Source: Salinisphaera shabanensis E1L3A
GTDB taxonomy: Bacteria; Pseudomonadota; Gammaproteobacteria; Nevskiales; Salinisphaeraceae
NCBI RefSeq assembly: GCF_000215955.2
Contig: NZ_AFNV02000009.1
Location: 1-64,000 of the forward strand
DNA length: 64,000 bases
Direction: 5' to 3'
This document shows positions 53,713 through 62,228 of the stretch, piece after piece. The notes beneath the pieces were generated by a model. That model was given only the letters and a program-made list of their open reading frames with translations, was not told the origin of the DNA and did no database searches. Every line of letters starts with the position of its first letter. Position 1 is the first letter of the stretch. The position numbers were made by a program, and so were the translations under genes.

Positions 53713-54309
53713 TCACGGCCATTCGGCTGCACAGTTAGGCGTTTCCCAGACCACGACCCGCGCCAGCCGTGCACGGCCCTCGCTGCGTGTGGCCACGCGG
53801 GGCGCAAGCCGTTCGAACCAGTGGCGTGCCAGGTTCTCCGCGGTCGGCGGTACCGGAATCACATAGAGTTTTGTACCCAGTGCCGTATGGTCGGGCACGG
53901 CGAACCCCTGTTCGCGCACTGCCGTATCGAGTTTTTCGACGAATTCGACGCGGCCCGCCTCAGCCGGCGTGAACATGGCGAGAAGTTCGATGTCTGCCAG
54001 TTCGGCAATAAAGCCATGATCGCACGGCGCATCGATCTGGCCGATCATCTCGTCCTTGAGAAAAGCAAAGTCGAGCACCATGCCGGCCTGTTCGCCCTCA
54101 CCGGCCAGCTGGTCCGCCTCGCAAACCGCTTCGATGGTGTAGCGGTGGCCGTGCAGGTGTCTGCACTTGCTGCCGTGCAGGCGTATGCGGTGGCCGGCGT
54201 CGATGCCGATCTGGCGGCGAATACGATAGGCTGCAGTCAAGACCTCTCCCGGCGTGTAGTGGCGGCTGGCACGATTACGCACCGCGTGCTGTGCTGGCGC
54301 GCAACGCAT
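53713..54309 (-). CDS. queD: 6-carboxy-5,6,7,8-tetrahydropterin synthase (QueD)
   Basis: A 198-residue member of the PTPS/QueD family in the queuosine (7-deazaguanine) pathway. Zinc His residues are in AGHRI (His40) and HLHGH (His53, His55), and the catalytic Cys49 is in SKCRHLHGH. CDHGFIAEL and the end PTAENLARHWFERL complete the pattern. It is longer than E. coli QueD (121 aa) because of an N-terminal extension (the start could be internal) and an insertion at about 105-150. It follows queE by 58 bp on the same strand. Confidence 0.9.
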   Translation of the reverse strand: MRCAPAQHAVRNRASRHYTPGEVLTAAYRIRRQIGIDAGHRIRLHGSKCRHLHGHRYTIEAVCEADQLAGEGEQAGMVLDFAFLKDEMIGQIDAPCDHGFIAELADIELLAMFTPAEAGRVEFVEKLDTAVREQGFAVPDHTALGTKLYVIPVPPTAENLARHWFERLAPRVATRSEGRARLARVVVWETPNCAAEWP

Positions 54310-54367
54310 GCCGGCACATCTGGCGCGCTTATTCTACGCACCCAGGCGCCCCAGCGATCTTGAGGCC

Positions 54368-55009
54368 CTAGGCAATCCCGATCATCTTGTGAGTCTGTAG
54401 CGACAGGCGCCACTGCGGACGGCGTAACGCGGTATCGATACAGCGGGCCACGTTGGCCTCGCGTACCGGGCCATCCATGGGTTGCAGATAAAAGCGCTCG
54501 AAATCGAGTGCTTCGAACTGTTCTAGAGCGAACGCCGGCTGCGGCCAGACGAGCTTGAGTTCATTGCCGTGTGTCTGCACAAGCGTACTGCCGGCCTTGG
54601 GGCTGACGCATATCCAGTCGATACTCGGCGGTGCTTTCAGGGTGCCGTTGGTTTCGACCGCTATTTCGAAACCCACCGCATGCAGCGCGTCGATAAGTGC
54701 GTTATCGAGTTGCAGCAAGGGTTCGCCGCCCGTGCAGACGATATACGGCGTGCCGCCCGCGTTCGCGGTTTCGCGCCAGATTTGTGCTGCACGTTCGGCT
54801 AGTGCCTGCGCGGTTTTGAAACGGCCACCGCCTGGACCATCCACGCCGACGAAGTCGGTATCGCAGAACTGACAGATGGCCTTGTCGCGATCCTTCTCAC
54901 GGCCGGTCCATAGGTTGCAGCCGGAAAAACGGCAGAACAGCGACGCGCGCCCGGTTTGTGCGCCTTCCCCTTGCAGGGTCAGAAACATTTCCTTGACCGA
55001 GTAGCTCAT
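54368..55009 (-). CDS. queE: 7-carboxy-7-deazaguanine synthase (QueE)
   Basis: A 213-residue radical SAM enzyme that rearranges carboxytetrahydropterin to carboxydeazaguanine. SVKEMFLTLQGEGAQTGRASLFCRFSGCNLW starts the family. The cluster motif is C31-x14-C46-x2-C49, the extended QueE variant, followed by DTDFVG. IVCTGGEPLLQLD and VSPKAG are also present. ATG 55009 begins the family pattern; no upstream extension is conserved. queD is the next gene downstream. Confidence 0.95.
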   Translation of the reverse strand: MSYSVKEMFLTLQGEGAQTGRASLFCRFSGCNLWTGREKDRDKAICQFCDTDFVGVDGPGGGRFKTAQALAERAAQIWRETANAGGTPYIVCTGGEPLLQLDNALIDALHAVGFEIAVETNGTLKAPPSIDWICVSPKAGSTLVQTHGNELKLVWPQPAFALEQFEALDFERFYLQPMDGPVREANVARCIDTALRRPQWRLSLQTHKMIGIA

Positions 55010-55256
55010 CGCGCACAAACCCTCGCCGCTTTCTTGTGCTTCGCTCGCGAAACACGGCTCGTGGCTTTCATCGACATCCTTGAATAGCACGGCAATCGAG
55101 GCGCAGTTTAACGCTCTGATAGCTCGCGCGAAGCCTCTACCGCACCGGGCGCTCTGTTTCGCAGACTGTTCTGCGCAGATATTCGCAGGGCACACGTTAC
55201 CTTGCCGTGTGCGCCCTCGTGCTAGCGTTCGCTGATCATCAGAGGAGCTGCCTGCC

Positions 55257-56039
55257 ATGTTGGCCACAGAACGCGATACCGATCTGATCACCGAAACCCT
55301 CGAGCACGGCGTACTTACGCTGACGCTTGGCGCACCGCCAGCCCACCCGCTGTCGCTGGCGATGATAGACGTATTGCACGCTGCAGTGAGCCGCGCGGCA
55401 CAGAATGACGCCGCCAAGGTCATCGTGATTCATGGCCCGGGCAATATCTTCTGTGCCGGGCACGACCTCAAGGAGATTGCCCGCCATCGTGCCGACGCGG
55501 ACTGCGGCCGCGACTACCTGCAACGCCTGTTCGATCGCTGCGCGCAAATGATGCAGGCGCTCACGCTGTCGCCCAAACCGACCATTGCCATGGTAGAAGG
55601 CATTGCGACCGCCGGCGGGCTGCAACTCGTAGCCGCCTGCGATCTGGCGTTCGCGGCCGATAGCGCCACGTTCTGTCTGCCGGGCATCAACAACAAGGGT
55701 TTCTGTACCACGCCGGCGGTTGCTGTCGCACGCAACCTCACGCGCAAGCACGTTATGGAAATGCTGCTGTCGGGCGATACCTACGACGCGCAATGGGCGC
55801 GCGAGACCGGGCTTATCAATCGCGCGTTGCCGGTAGCCGAACTGCCAGCGTTCGTGGAAGACTTCGCGCGCAAGCTGGCCAGCCGCTACGGCGAGAACGT
55901 CGCCGACGGCAAACGCACACTATACCGCCAAGTCGAGATGCCGCTGGCCGAGGCCTATGCGCATGCCACCGAAGCGATGATTGGGCATTTCATGGATCCA
56001 GACCTGATCGAACACGATCAGAAGGCCTGGGGCGCCTAG
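55257..56039 (+). CDS. Enoyl-CoA hydratase/isomerase family protein
   Basis: A 260-residue crotonase-fold protein. The oxyanion-hole segments are HGPGNIFCAGHDLKEIA (about 60-76) and IATAGGLQLVAACDLAFAADSATFCLPGINNKGFCTTPAVAVAR (about 115-160). The catalytic-Glu position of hydratases around GINNKG is replaced, so it may be an isomerase or a non-canonical member. GAGGAG precedes the ATG. Single gene. Confidence 0.9.
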   Translation: MLATERDTDLITETLEHGVLTLTLGAPPAHPLSLAMIDVLHAAVSRAAQNDAAKVIVIHGPGNIFCAGHDLKEIARHRADADCGRDYLQRLFDRCAQMMQALTLSPKPTIAMVEGIATAGGLQLVAACDLAFAADSATFCLPGINNKGFCTTPAVAVARNLTRKHVMEMLLSGDTYDAQWARETGLINRALPVAELPAFVEDFARKLASRYGENVADGKRTLYRQVEMPLAEAYAHATEAMIGHFMDPDLIEHDQKAWGA

Positions 56040-56134
56040 CGCGAGCGATGGCCGCCCTTGGCTGCAACGGGCACATCGCATCCGGGGCGTTGCGCTGAAC
56101 ACAGGTCCCGCGCGCGGGATCCGGCAAGCACGTC

Positions 56135-56527
56135 TCAGTCCAACCCGCGGTATCGGTTGCGTGCTTCAACAATCACGCGGTGGTTGGCATCAGCCCATTG
56201 CACCAGCGCTTGCATGGGGCCTCGGAACGACTGGCCCAGATCCGTAAGTTCGTACTCGACCCGCGGTGGCACTTCTGGATAGACCGTACGGGTGATGAAG
56301 CCGTCCTGCTCGAGCTGTTTGAGCGTGCGCGAGAGCATCTGCTTGGAGATATCGCCAATCTCGCGTCCGAGCTCGCTGAACCGCTTGCGACCCGGCGCGA
56401 GCGATTCAAGCAGCAGCAGACTCCATTGGTCGCCAATCCGATCCAGTACGTCGCGAATGGGGCAGGGCTGCTCGAACGGCGGAAAATTCGTCGGCGTGTC
56501 TACGCGTTGTTTCGGAAGATCAGTCAT
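56135..56527 (-). CDS. HxlR-family transcriptional regulator
   Basis: A 130-residue winged-helix protein: CPIRDVLDRIGDQWSLLLLESLAPGRKRFSELGREIGDISKQMLSRTLKQLEQDGFITRTVYPEVPPRVEYELTDLGQSF. This is the complete HxlR signature with its N-terminal Cys. Such proteins sense electrophiles or redox changes through Cys. The ATG at 56527 is chosen because the domain begins soon after. Divergent from the NmrA-like gene with a candidate operator between them. Confidence 0.93.
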   Translation of the reverse strand: MTDLPKQRVDTPTNFPPFEQPCPIRDVLDRIGDQWSLLLLESLAPGRKRFSELGREIGDISKQMLSRTLKQLEQDGFITRTVYPEVPPRVEYELTDLGQSFRGPMQALVQWADANHRVIVEARNRYRGLD

Positions 56528-56636
56528 CGCATTTGCTCTCGCTCTCGGCGCAGCACCAAAGGTCACTTGCGTGTGACCAGGTGACGTTCCCGTGACGTCT
56601 TGTGCAAGCCACGAGAGTGGCATAACTTGCGGCAAC

Positions 56637-56671
56637 GGTCTACTTCTTAGACCAGTCTTTTATAACAGACC
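56637..56671. promoter_or_regulatory. Candidate HxlR operator over the NmrA-like gene promoter
   Basis: GGTCT (56637-56641) and AGACC (56649-56653) form an inverted repeat, and a second AGACCA (56667-56672) repeats 18 bp on. A TATAAC -10-like element (56661-56666) lies between the two AGACCA copies, a good repressor position. Confidence 0.55.
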
Positions 56672-56688
56672 AAAGCAAGGAGCCAAGC

Positions 56689-57299
56689 ATGTCAAACGTT
56701 GCACTCATCGGCGCCTCCGGCAACGCTGGATCGCGCATCCTCAAGGAACTTTCCGACCGCGGTCACCGTATTACCGCCATTGCGCGCAATCCGCAACGCA
56801 TTGGGCTACTGCCCGGTGTGACCCCGGTCGCCGGCGACGCCAACGACCGCGCGCAACTGCCGGCCTGCTCAAAGGGCACGATGCGGTAATCAGTTCCGTA
56901 CATTTCACTGCCAGCGATGCGCCCACGCTGGTTGGCGCGGTGCGCGATGCGGGCGTGTCCCGGTACCTCGTGGTCGGCGGCGCGGGCAGCCTGGAAGTTG
57001 CCCCCGGCGAGAACCTCATCGACCAGCCCGACTTTCCCGAGGCCTACAAGGCAGAGGCCGGTGCTGGCGGCGTCTTTCTGGACTACCTCCGCGCTATCAA
57101 CGATCTCGACTGGACGTTTCTATCGCCGTCGGCGGTATTCGAGCCTGGAGAACGAACCGGGCGTTTCCGCCTGGGCCGGGATGCCTTGATCTCGAGCGAG
57201 ACCGGCTCCCGCATCTCGTTCGAAGACTTTGCCATCGCGTTCGTCGACGAACTGGAGCAGCCGGCCCACCGACGCCAGCGCTTCACTGTCGGCTATTGA
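56689..57299 (+). pseudogene. NmrA-like NAD(P)-binding reductase, frameshifted
   Basis: Residues 1-55 (MSNVALIGASGNAGSRILKELSDRGHRITAIARNPQRI, then GVTPVAGDANDRAQL) give the Rossmann start with GASGNAGSR. Near 56850 the correct reading moves to a second frame: AGLLKGHDAVISSVHFTASDAPTLVGAVRDAGVSRYLVVGGAGSLEVAPG, ending FTVGY at 57299. One missing base near 56850 would explain it (CTG-CC for CTGGCC). Divergent HxlR genes usually control such reductases. It is either a real inactivation or a single-base sequencing error. Confidence 0.8.
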
Positions 57300-57325
57300 A
57301 CATCAAACACGGCAAGGAAATCGCC

Positions 57326-57787
57326 ATGAAACGGATCGCACCGACACTCTTAACCGCCCTCGCCCTACTGTTGCTTGTACCGGCGATCGCCCTGGCACAG
57401 GACCATGAAAGCCAGCAGGCCGAGAACGAGGCTTTGGTCGTGAATTTTTACAACCGCTTTTTCAACGATCACGACGTGCGTGAAGCGGCACAGGTCGTCG
57501 CCGAAGATTACCGCCAGCACAATCCACACGTGCCGGACGGCAAGGCGCCGTTCGTCGACTACTTCGCGGGCTTCTTCAAGGATCATCCGAACTCGAAAGC
57601 GCGTATCGTTCGCAGCGCCGCCAAAGACGATCTCGTGTGGCTACACGTGCACTCGCAAGAGGATGCCGAAGATCGCGGCGAGGCCGTTGTCGATATCTTT
57701 CGTGTTCGGGACGGCCAGATTGTCGAGCACTGGGACGTCATACAGCCGGTTCCAGAAAAATCGGCCAACGACAACACCATGTTCTAA
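57326..57787 (+). CDS. Exported SnoaL-like (NTF2-fold) protein
   Basis: A 153-residue protein with a signal peptide (MKRIAPTLLTALALLLLVPAIALA). The domain contains VVNFYNRFFNDHDVREAAQVVAEDYRQHNPHVPDGKAPFVDYFAGFF and DLVWLHVHSQ, VVDIFRVRDGQIVEHWDVIQPVPE. This is the SnoaL-like polyketide-cyclase-type fold seen in the YesE/LinA-like group. The cone-shaped pocket binds small ligands, and the substrate is unknown. It follows the NmrA-like gene by 26 bp and may be in its operon. Confidence 0.85.
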   Translation: MKRIAPTLLTALALLLLVPAIALAQDHESQQAENEALVVNFYNRFFNDHDVREAAQVVAEDYRQHNPHVPDGKAPFVDYFAGFFKDHPNSKARIVRSAAKDDLVWLHVHSQEDAEDRGEAVVDIFRVRDGQIVEHWDVIQPVPEKSANDNTMF

Positions 57788-57935
57788 GGTGCGACGATTG
57801 GGCACAGCGCCTCGGTCGTTGTCACGTACCGGCGCGCCGAATGACGGGCTCGGTTGCGGCGTGCTTTCAATGGGATGAGTCGCGCCTGGCTGGCCGGCCG
57901 CATTGACGACCGGCCAGCGTTGGTCGCAGGGTCGG

Positions 57936-58967
57936 CTATCGCAAGATGTCGGCCACCGCCTCCGAGCGATAGAAGTCTTCGAGTTGGCGCCGAAGCGCGG
58001 GTTCGAGCAAGCCCTCGGCCCGTAGCGCGTCGACCACCTGCGGCAGAAAGCGCATGCCGTCGCGCACGATCATGTCGCGAGTCACACCAATATCGTCGAG
58101 CAGATCCACAAGCGTGGTGTCCCGATAGGTATCGAAAAATACTTCAACGCCACGTTCGATCACTTCGCGATAAATCGGTGTACGCCGCAGGCGCTGCCAG
58201 TATTCGTAGCCGATGACGAACAGTTCCTGGATATCGAGCTGCCCCGCTACATCGCGTACCGAGGCGACCGATCGATGTTTGTGGTCGTCCCAGAAATCGA
58301 GCACCGCCTGACGCAGCGCCTCCGACTCAAAGGCGTCGTGCAGATAGGCCGCACTGGCCTGGATGCCGGCTTCGGTATTGCGTGCCACATAACGCCGAAT
58401 GCCGCGCTCAAGCGCATCGCCCAACCTTGGCGAGGCCCGATCAACAACCGCGCGGCCGATCTTCAACGCCCGACCTGCACCCGGCACGCGGGCTGCCAGT
58501 CGCCCGCCCTGGGCGACATAGCCGCGCAGGCCTGAATACAGCAACTGTGCGACCAGATTGGCAAACACCGGATTGGAAACCGAGTGGTGAATCACCTCTT
58601 CGCGCAAGCGCTGCATTTCCAGCAACTTGTCGAGCAGCTCTTCGAATTCTCGATCGGGCAGCAACTCGGCAAGCGTTGTGTGCTCGTGGACAGGGTGCTC
58701 GTAGACCGCGGCCGCGATATCCCCGACCAATGCGGGAATACCGCCGCCCAGGCGCATATGCGCCGCGTAGTCGATAGCAGTCTGTTTGATCGATGCCTCG
58801 CTGATCACATCGCCCAGGCGCAGCCGTGCCGCGTCAGCCAGCACCCAATCGACGCGACGCTCGAGTTCGAACTGTAGCGCCGGCCCTTGCAGCCGAGCGG
58901 CAAGATACGCCACGTGAGCGTCGAGCAAGGCTTGTGCTTTGGACCCTGCGAATTCGTCGGTGTCCAT
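57936..58967 (-). CDS. Conserved-looking helical protein of unknown function
   Basis: A 343-residue soluble protein, almost entirely helical by composition, without signal peptide or transmembrane segments except a weakly hydrophobic stretch VFANLVAQLLYSGLRGYVAQGGRLAARVPGAG (about 140-170). The C-terminal third (TRDMIVRDGMRFLPQVVDALRAEGLLEPALRRQLEDFYRSEAVADIL) suggests a packed helical bundle. I do not recognise a family. Length and steady codon bias support a real gene. Single gene between SnoaL-like and ion-channel genes. Confidence 0.72.
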   Translation of the reverse strand: MDTDEFAGSKAQALLDAHVAYLAARLQGPALQFELERRVDWVLADAARLRLGDVISEASIKQTAIDYAAHMRLGGGIPALVGDIAAAVYEHPVHEHTTLAELLPDREFEELLDKLLEMQRLREEVIHHSVSNPVFANLVAQLLYSGLRGYVAQGGRLAARVPGAGRALKIGRAVVDRASPRLGDALERGIRRYVARNTEAGIQASAAYLHDAFESEALRQAVLDFWDDHKHRSVASVRDVAGQLDIQELFVIGYEYWQRLRRTPIYREVIERGVEVFFDTYRDTTLVDLLDDIGVTRDMIVRDGMRFLPQVVDALRAEGLLEPALRRQLEDFYRSEAVADILR

Positions 58968-59130
58968 CGTCTGCCGTACATGCGGGTGGGCGGAGCGGCG
59001 ATCTTATCAGCCCTGAATGACAACCCGGCCGCGGCGCCGTCTGCGCGCCAAGGCCCGCATAGCGGCGCCAGCGCTAGCGATAGAAATGGGCGACCTGGTG
59101 CCGCCCGGTTGAAGCGGCTGCCTGTCGTGA

Positions 59131-59622
59131 ATGCGCGGCGCAGGATACGCTTGTGCGAGCAGTCTCCAACTAAAGCCTACCGTGCCGAGCATCATCGCTA
59201 TCAATATCGTCGTCGTGGCGCTGGCGGTGTTTATTCACTACGAATTTCTGTATCGCATGACCACGCTTTTGCCGCGCATGCGCCTTGCCCACCGCTTTCG
59301 TATCGTGCTCGGCGTATTCGGTTCGCTATGCGCGCACGCCGTGGAAGTGTGGCTATTCGCTTTTGCCTACTACGGCATGCTTGCCTGGGGCGGGTTCGGT
59401 GCATTCGAAGGTCAGTTCGACGGCAGCCTACTCGATTGCGCCTATTTCTCCTTTACCACGTTTACGACGCTCGGCTTTGGCGATATTCACCCGCTCGACG
59501 GCATACGCTATCTCACCGGCATCGAATCGTTGACCGGCTTGATCCTGATCACCTGGACCGCGTCTTTCTTGTATCTGGAGATGCAGCGCTATTGGCGCAG
59601 CGACGCAACCGTTGGACAGTAA
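59131..59622 (+). CDS. Two-helix ion channel (Ion_trans_2 type)
   Basis: A 163-residue membrane protein. Hydrophobic helices at about 20-38 and 53-80 precede the pore loop CAYFSFTTFTTLGFGDIHPLDGIRYLTG, with a TLGFGD filter (K+ channels have TVGYG), then a last helix LTGLILITWTASFLYLEM. It probably conducts potassium or other monovalent cations. GTG 59182 would shorten the N-terminus to a more typical start. Single gene. Confidence 0.85.
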   Translation: MRGAGYACASSLQLKPTVPSIIAINIVVVALAVFIHYEFLYRMTTLLPRMRLAHRFRIVLGVFGSLCAHAVEVWLFAFAYYGMLAWGGFGAFEGQFDGSLLDCAYFSFTTFTTLGFGDIHPLDGIRYLTGIESLTGLILITWTASFLYLEMQRYWRSDATVGQ

Positions 59623-59747
59623 GCAGGGCCTGCCTCCCGTTACCCGATGCGGCGACATGACGTGTCAAACACAAGTCACTGTATTCAGCAGCTGCTCATA
59701 TTACCGGCGCATACTGACGCGATCTTTAGCTGTCGCGAGGTGTACTC

Positions 59748-59987
59748 ATGCGCAATATTCGTTCTCTACTGGCCGTTGTGGTTCTCGGCCTGGCCGGCGT
59801 CGGGCTACAAGGCTGTGTACTGGCCGCAGCCGGTGCGGGCGCGGCGGGCGGCTATGCCGCGCATGAAGAAGGCTATCGTGTTCAGTCGCCGGTGAAGAAA
59901 GACGAGGTTGGCGGATACAAGGGCCAGAACCCCGTCACGCACGACGAAAGCAAAGACAAGACACCCGAGTCGAACGCGCAGAAATAA
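59748..59987 (+). CDS. Small lipoprotein with glycine-rich segment
   Basis: A 79-residue protein with the lipobox LQGC (Cys23), a Gly/Ala-rich stretch VLAAAGAGAAGGYAAHEEGYR of the glycine-zipper kind, and a charged tail. Probably anchored in the outer membrane. Function unknown. Confidence 0.72.
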   Translation: MRNIRSLLAVVVLGLAGVGLQGCVLAAAGAGAAGGYAAHEEGYRVQSPVKKDEVGGYKGQNPVTHDESKDKTPESNAQK

Positions 59988-60183
59988 ACCGCGCCGCAGC
60001 GCCGGCGCCGAACAGGCCTGGCGCTTATGCGACAAGCCTGCCGGCCCGATGCGGATTGTTTGGCCTGGTATCGTTCAACGCAGCCTGGCGTTAGCTACGC
60101 CGGTTAGGCCGAGACAACATATGCCCTGCTCCGCCAACAGCGAAGCGCCTGGCATCGCATCGCGAATCAGGACGCGCTTTGTC

Positions 60184-60975
60184 TTATTCGAGAATGTCTA
60201 CGGTCTCGCCGACGTTGATATCGCCCTCGTTCTCGGCGACGAGGTTCTGCCCGAAATAGACCTGGTTATCCGCGCCCTTGCGATAGCGCAGTAGCGTGCG
60301 CATGGGCTCGCCGTCGCTGCGGCGTTCGCCGCGTGCCGGGTCGACGGTGATCATGACGCAACGCGAACACGGTGCGTCGACACGAAACGTCACATCGCCG
60401 ATACGGATACGTTTCCAGCCATCTTCCGCAAATGCATCGGTATCACGTACCACCACATTGGGGCGAAACTGGGCCATTACATGCGAGCCGTCGGTACGGG
60501 CATTGAGATCAGCCAGCGAGGCTTCGCTGATGAGCAGCAACGGATAGCCATCGGCAAAACTCACCCGTACGCCGATCGTGTCGCGAAAGCGCGAGGACTG
60601 CTCGCCGAGCCAGAGCAGATGCACGGGCTCGCCGACAATACGGCTCACCCAGGCATCCAGTCGCTGGGTGGTGGTCCAGGCGGCGAAGTCGTCGGCCCAT
60701 ACACGGGTCGCGAAGTGCTGGCGCTCGAATTGGGCCACCGAGTCAGCCACCGCCGGATAGTCGTCGTGCAAAAGGGACAGCTGCGCGCCGTCGAAGCAAG
60801 CTGTGATCGTCTGTAGCACCGGATACTTGCGGGCGGTCACGAACACGCCGTCGGGCCTGGCAACCATGAAGCGCCGGTCATGGACCAGACCTTCCTGTTG
60901 TACGCGGGCCACATCGAGCGGCTCGGCTGCGCTCGACTTGACCGGATATCGATAGATTGAAGCAAGCGTTGGCAC
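60184..60975 (-). CDS. MOSC-domain protein with N-terminal beta-barrel domain (YcbX type)
   Basis: A 263-residue protein. The N-terminal MOSC_N domain: LASIYRYPVKSSAAEPLDVARVQQEGLVHDRRFMVARPDGVFVTARKYPVL. The C-terminal MOSC domain has the molybdenum-cofactor Cys in VDAPCSRCVMITVDPARGERRSDGEPMRTLLRYRK and GQNLVAENEGDINVGETVDIL. It resembles mARC/YcbX, molybdoenzymes that reduce N-hydroxylated compounds. The start is GTG 60975 (VPTLASIYRYPVKS); a longer reading to 61059 has no conserved content. Confidence 0.9.
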   Translation of the reverse strand: MPTLASIYRYPVKSSAAEPLDVARVQQEGLVHDRRFMVARPDGVFVTARKYPVLQTITACFDGAQLSLLHDDYPAVADSVAQFERQHFATRVWADDFAAWTTTQRLDAWVSRIVGEPVHLLWLGEQSSRFRDTIGVRVSFADGYPLLLISEASLADLNARTDGSHVMAQFRPNVVVRDTDAFAEDGWKRIRIGDVTFRVDAPCSRCVMITVDPARGERRSDGEPMRTLLRYRKGADNQVYFGQNLVAENEGDINVGETVDILE

Positions 60976-61164
60976 GGACTCTCCGGGGACTGACAACGTG
61001 CAGGAATGCGGTGCGCACAGCGCCCCGCAACGCGGGCCTGGACGCCGATGATAGAGCAAGCGTCGTTGAGCTCAAGCCACGGGCGTAGGACACATCTGTC
61101 CTATGCAGGCCAGACAGGCATAATTGTGCAATCGCTTGTCTCGAACAAAACAGTCGTGGTCGAT

Positions 61165-62112
61165 ATGTCCCCTAGCGCGAGCGAGCATGGCCGGACCGAG
61201 CGGCTGGCCGCACGTATCGCGCCCCACATCAGTCGTGACGGGTTCACGCCCACCGCACTGGATGGCCTGTCGCTACTCGGTTATGCCGGGCGCACCATTC
61301 GCCAACCGGAGGTATACGAACCGTCGCTGGTGTTCGTCGCCCAGGGCGAAAAAACGGCGCATCTGGAAGATCGCGTCATTCACTACGGCGCCGGGCACTA
61401 TCTCGTACAGGCCATTCCGGTGCCGTTCGAATGCGAAACCCGCGGCGAACGCGATATACCCGTGCTCGGCTTGTCGCTACGCGTCGAGCCGGCTGTGCTC
61501 GACGAACTCGTGACATCCATGCCCGATGAGGCCTGGCCCGAGCCGGACGCGACCGATACCGCGTCATTGCCCATGGCCGCGGTAGCGCTGGACGCGCATA
61601 TGACCGACGCGCTGCTACGGCTTCTCGACTGTCTCGAAGATGATCTGTCTGCCCGTGCGCTGTATGCCGCACGCGTTCGCGAAGTGATTTTTGAAGCGCT
61701 TCGCGGACCGCAGGGTCATCTGTTGCGGCGCTTGATACACGAACGCGGTGCCTATGCGCGTATCGGCACCGCCATCAACCATCTACACGCCGACTATGCC
61801 AAGTCGCTCTCGGTTGAAGAACTGGCGGCGAGCGTGCACATGAGCGCATCGAGCTTTCACCACCACTTCAAGCGGGTTACCCGGCTGTCGCCGCTGCAGT
61901 ATCAGAAACGTATTCGCCTCCTCGCCGCCCGCGATTTGCTCTCTAGTCAGGTGGAGAACGTGGCCGGCGCGGCCCACGCGGTGGGCTATGAAAGCGCCTC
62001 CCAGTTCTCGCGCGAGTACAAGCGCTACTTCGGGGTCGCACCGACGCACGACCGTACCCAGCTCGCAGAAACCGGTACGCTGGCCCTCAACGACCGCGCC
62101 GCCACCTCCTGA
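61165..62112 (+). CDS. AraC-family transcriptional regulator
   Basis: A 315-residue protein. The N-terminal AraC_N domain (PF06719-like, about 15-180: PEVYEPSLVFVAQGEKTAHLEDRVIHYGAGHYLVQAIPVPFECE). The C-terminal double HTH at 200-295: YAKSLSVEELAASVHMSASSFHHHFKRVTRLSPLQYQKRIRLLAARDLL, then VENVAGAAHAVGYESASQFSREYKRYFGVAPTHD. ATG 61165 is chosen over upstream starts. Related regulators control nearby reductases; here the adjacent MOSC gene is divergent (190 bp) and could be a target, which is inference. Confidence 0.92.
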   Translation: MSPSASEHGRTERLAARIAPHISRDGFTPTALDGLSLLGYAGRTIRQPEVYEPSLVFVAQGEKTAHLEDRVIHYGAGHYLVQAIPVPFECETRGERDIPVLGLSLRVEPAVLDELVTSMPDEAWPEPDATDTASLPMAAVALDAHMTDALLRLLDCLEDDLSARALYAARVREVIFEALRGPQGHLLRRLIHERGAYARIGTAINHLHADYAKSLSVEELAASVHMSASSFHHHFKRVTRLSPLQYQKRIRLLAARDLLSSQVENVAGAAHAVGYESASQFSREYKRYFGVAPTHDRTQLAETGTLALNDRAATS

Positions 62113-62156
62113 GGCAAACCCTTTCGTTTCAGGCGCGCGCCGGCGAACACACCCAT

Positions 62157-62190
62157 AAAAAAAGCCCTCGGCCATAGCCGAGGGCTTTTC
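62157..62190. terminator. Bidirectional intrinsic terminator
   Basis: AAGCCCTCGGC pairs with GCCGAGGGCTT around CATA, with an A-run before and a T-run after. It serves the AraC gene and the convergent dehydrogenase gene. Confidence 0.9.
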
Positions 62191-62228
62191 CACGCCATCG
62201 CAAAGGATGGCCATGCAGCAAGCGAGTG

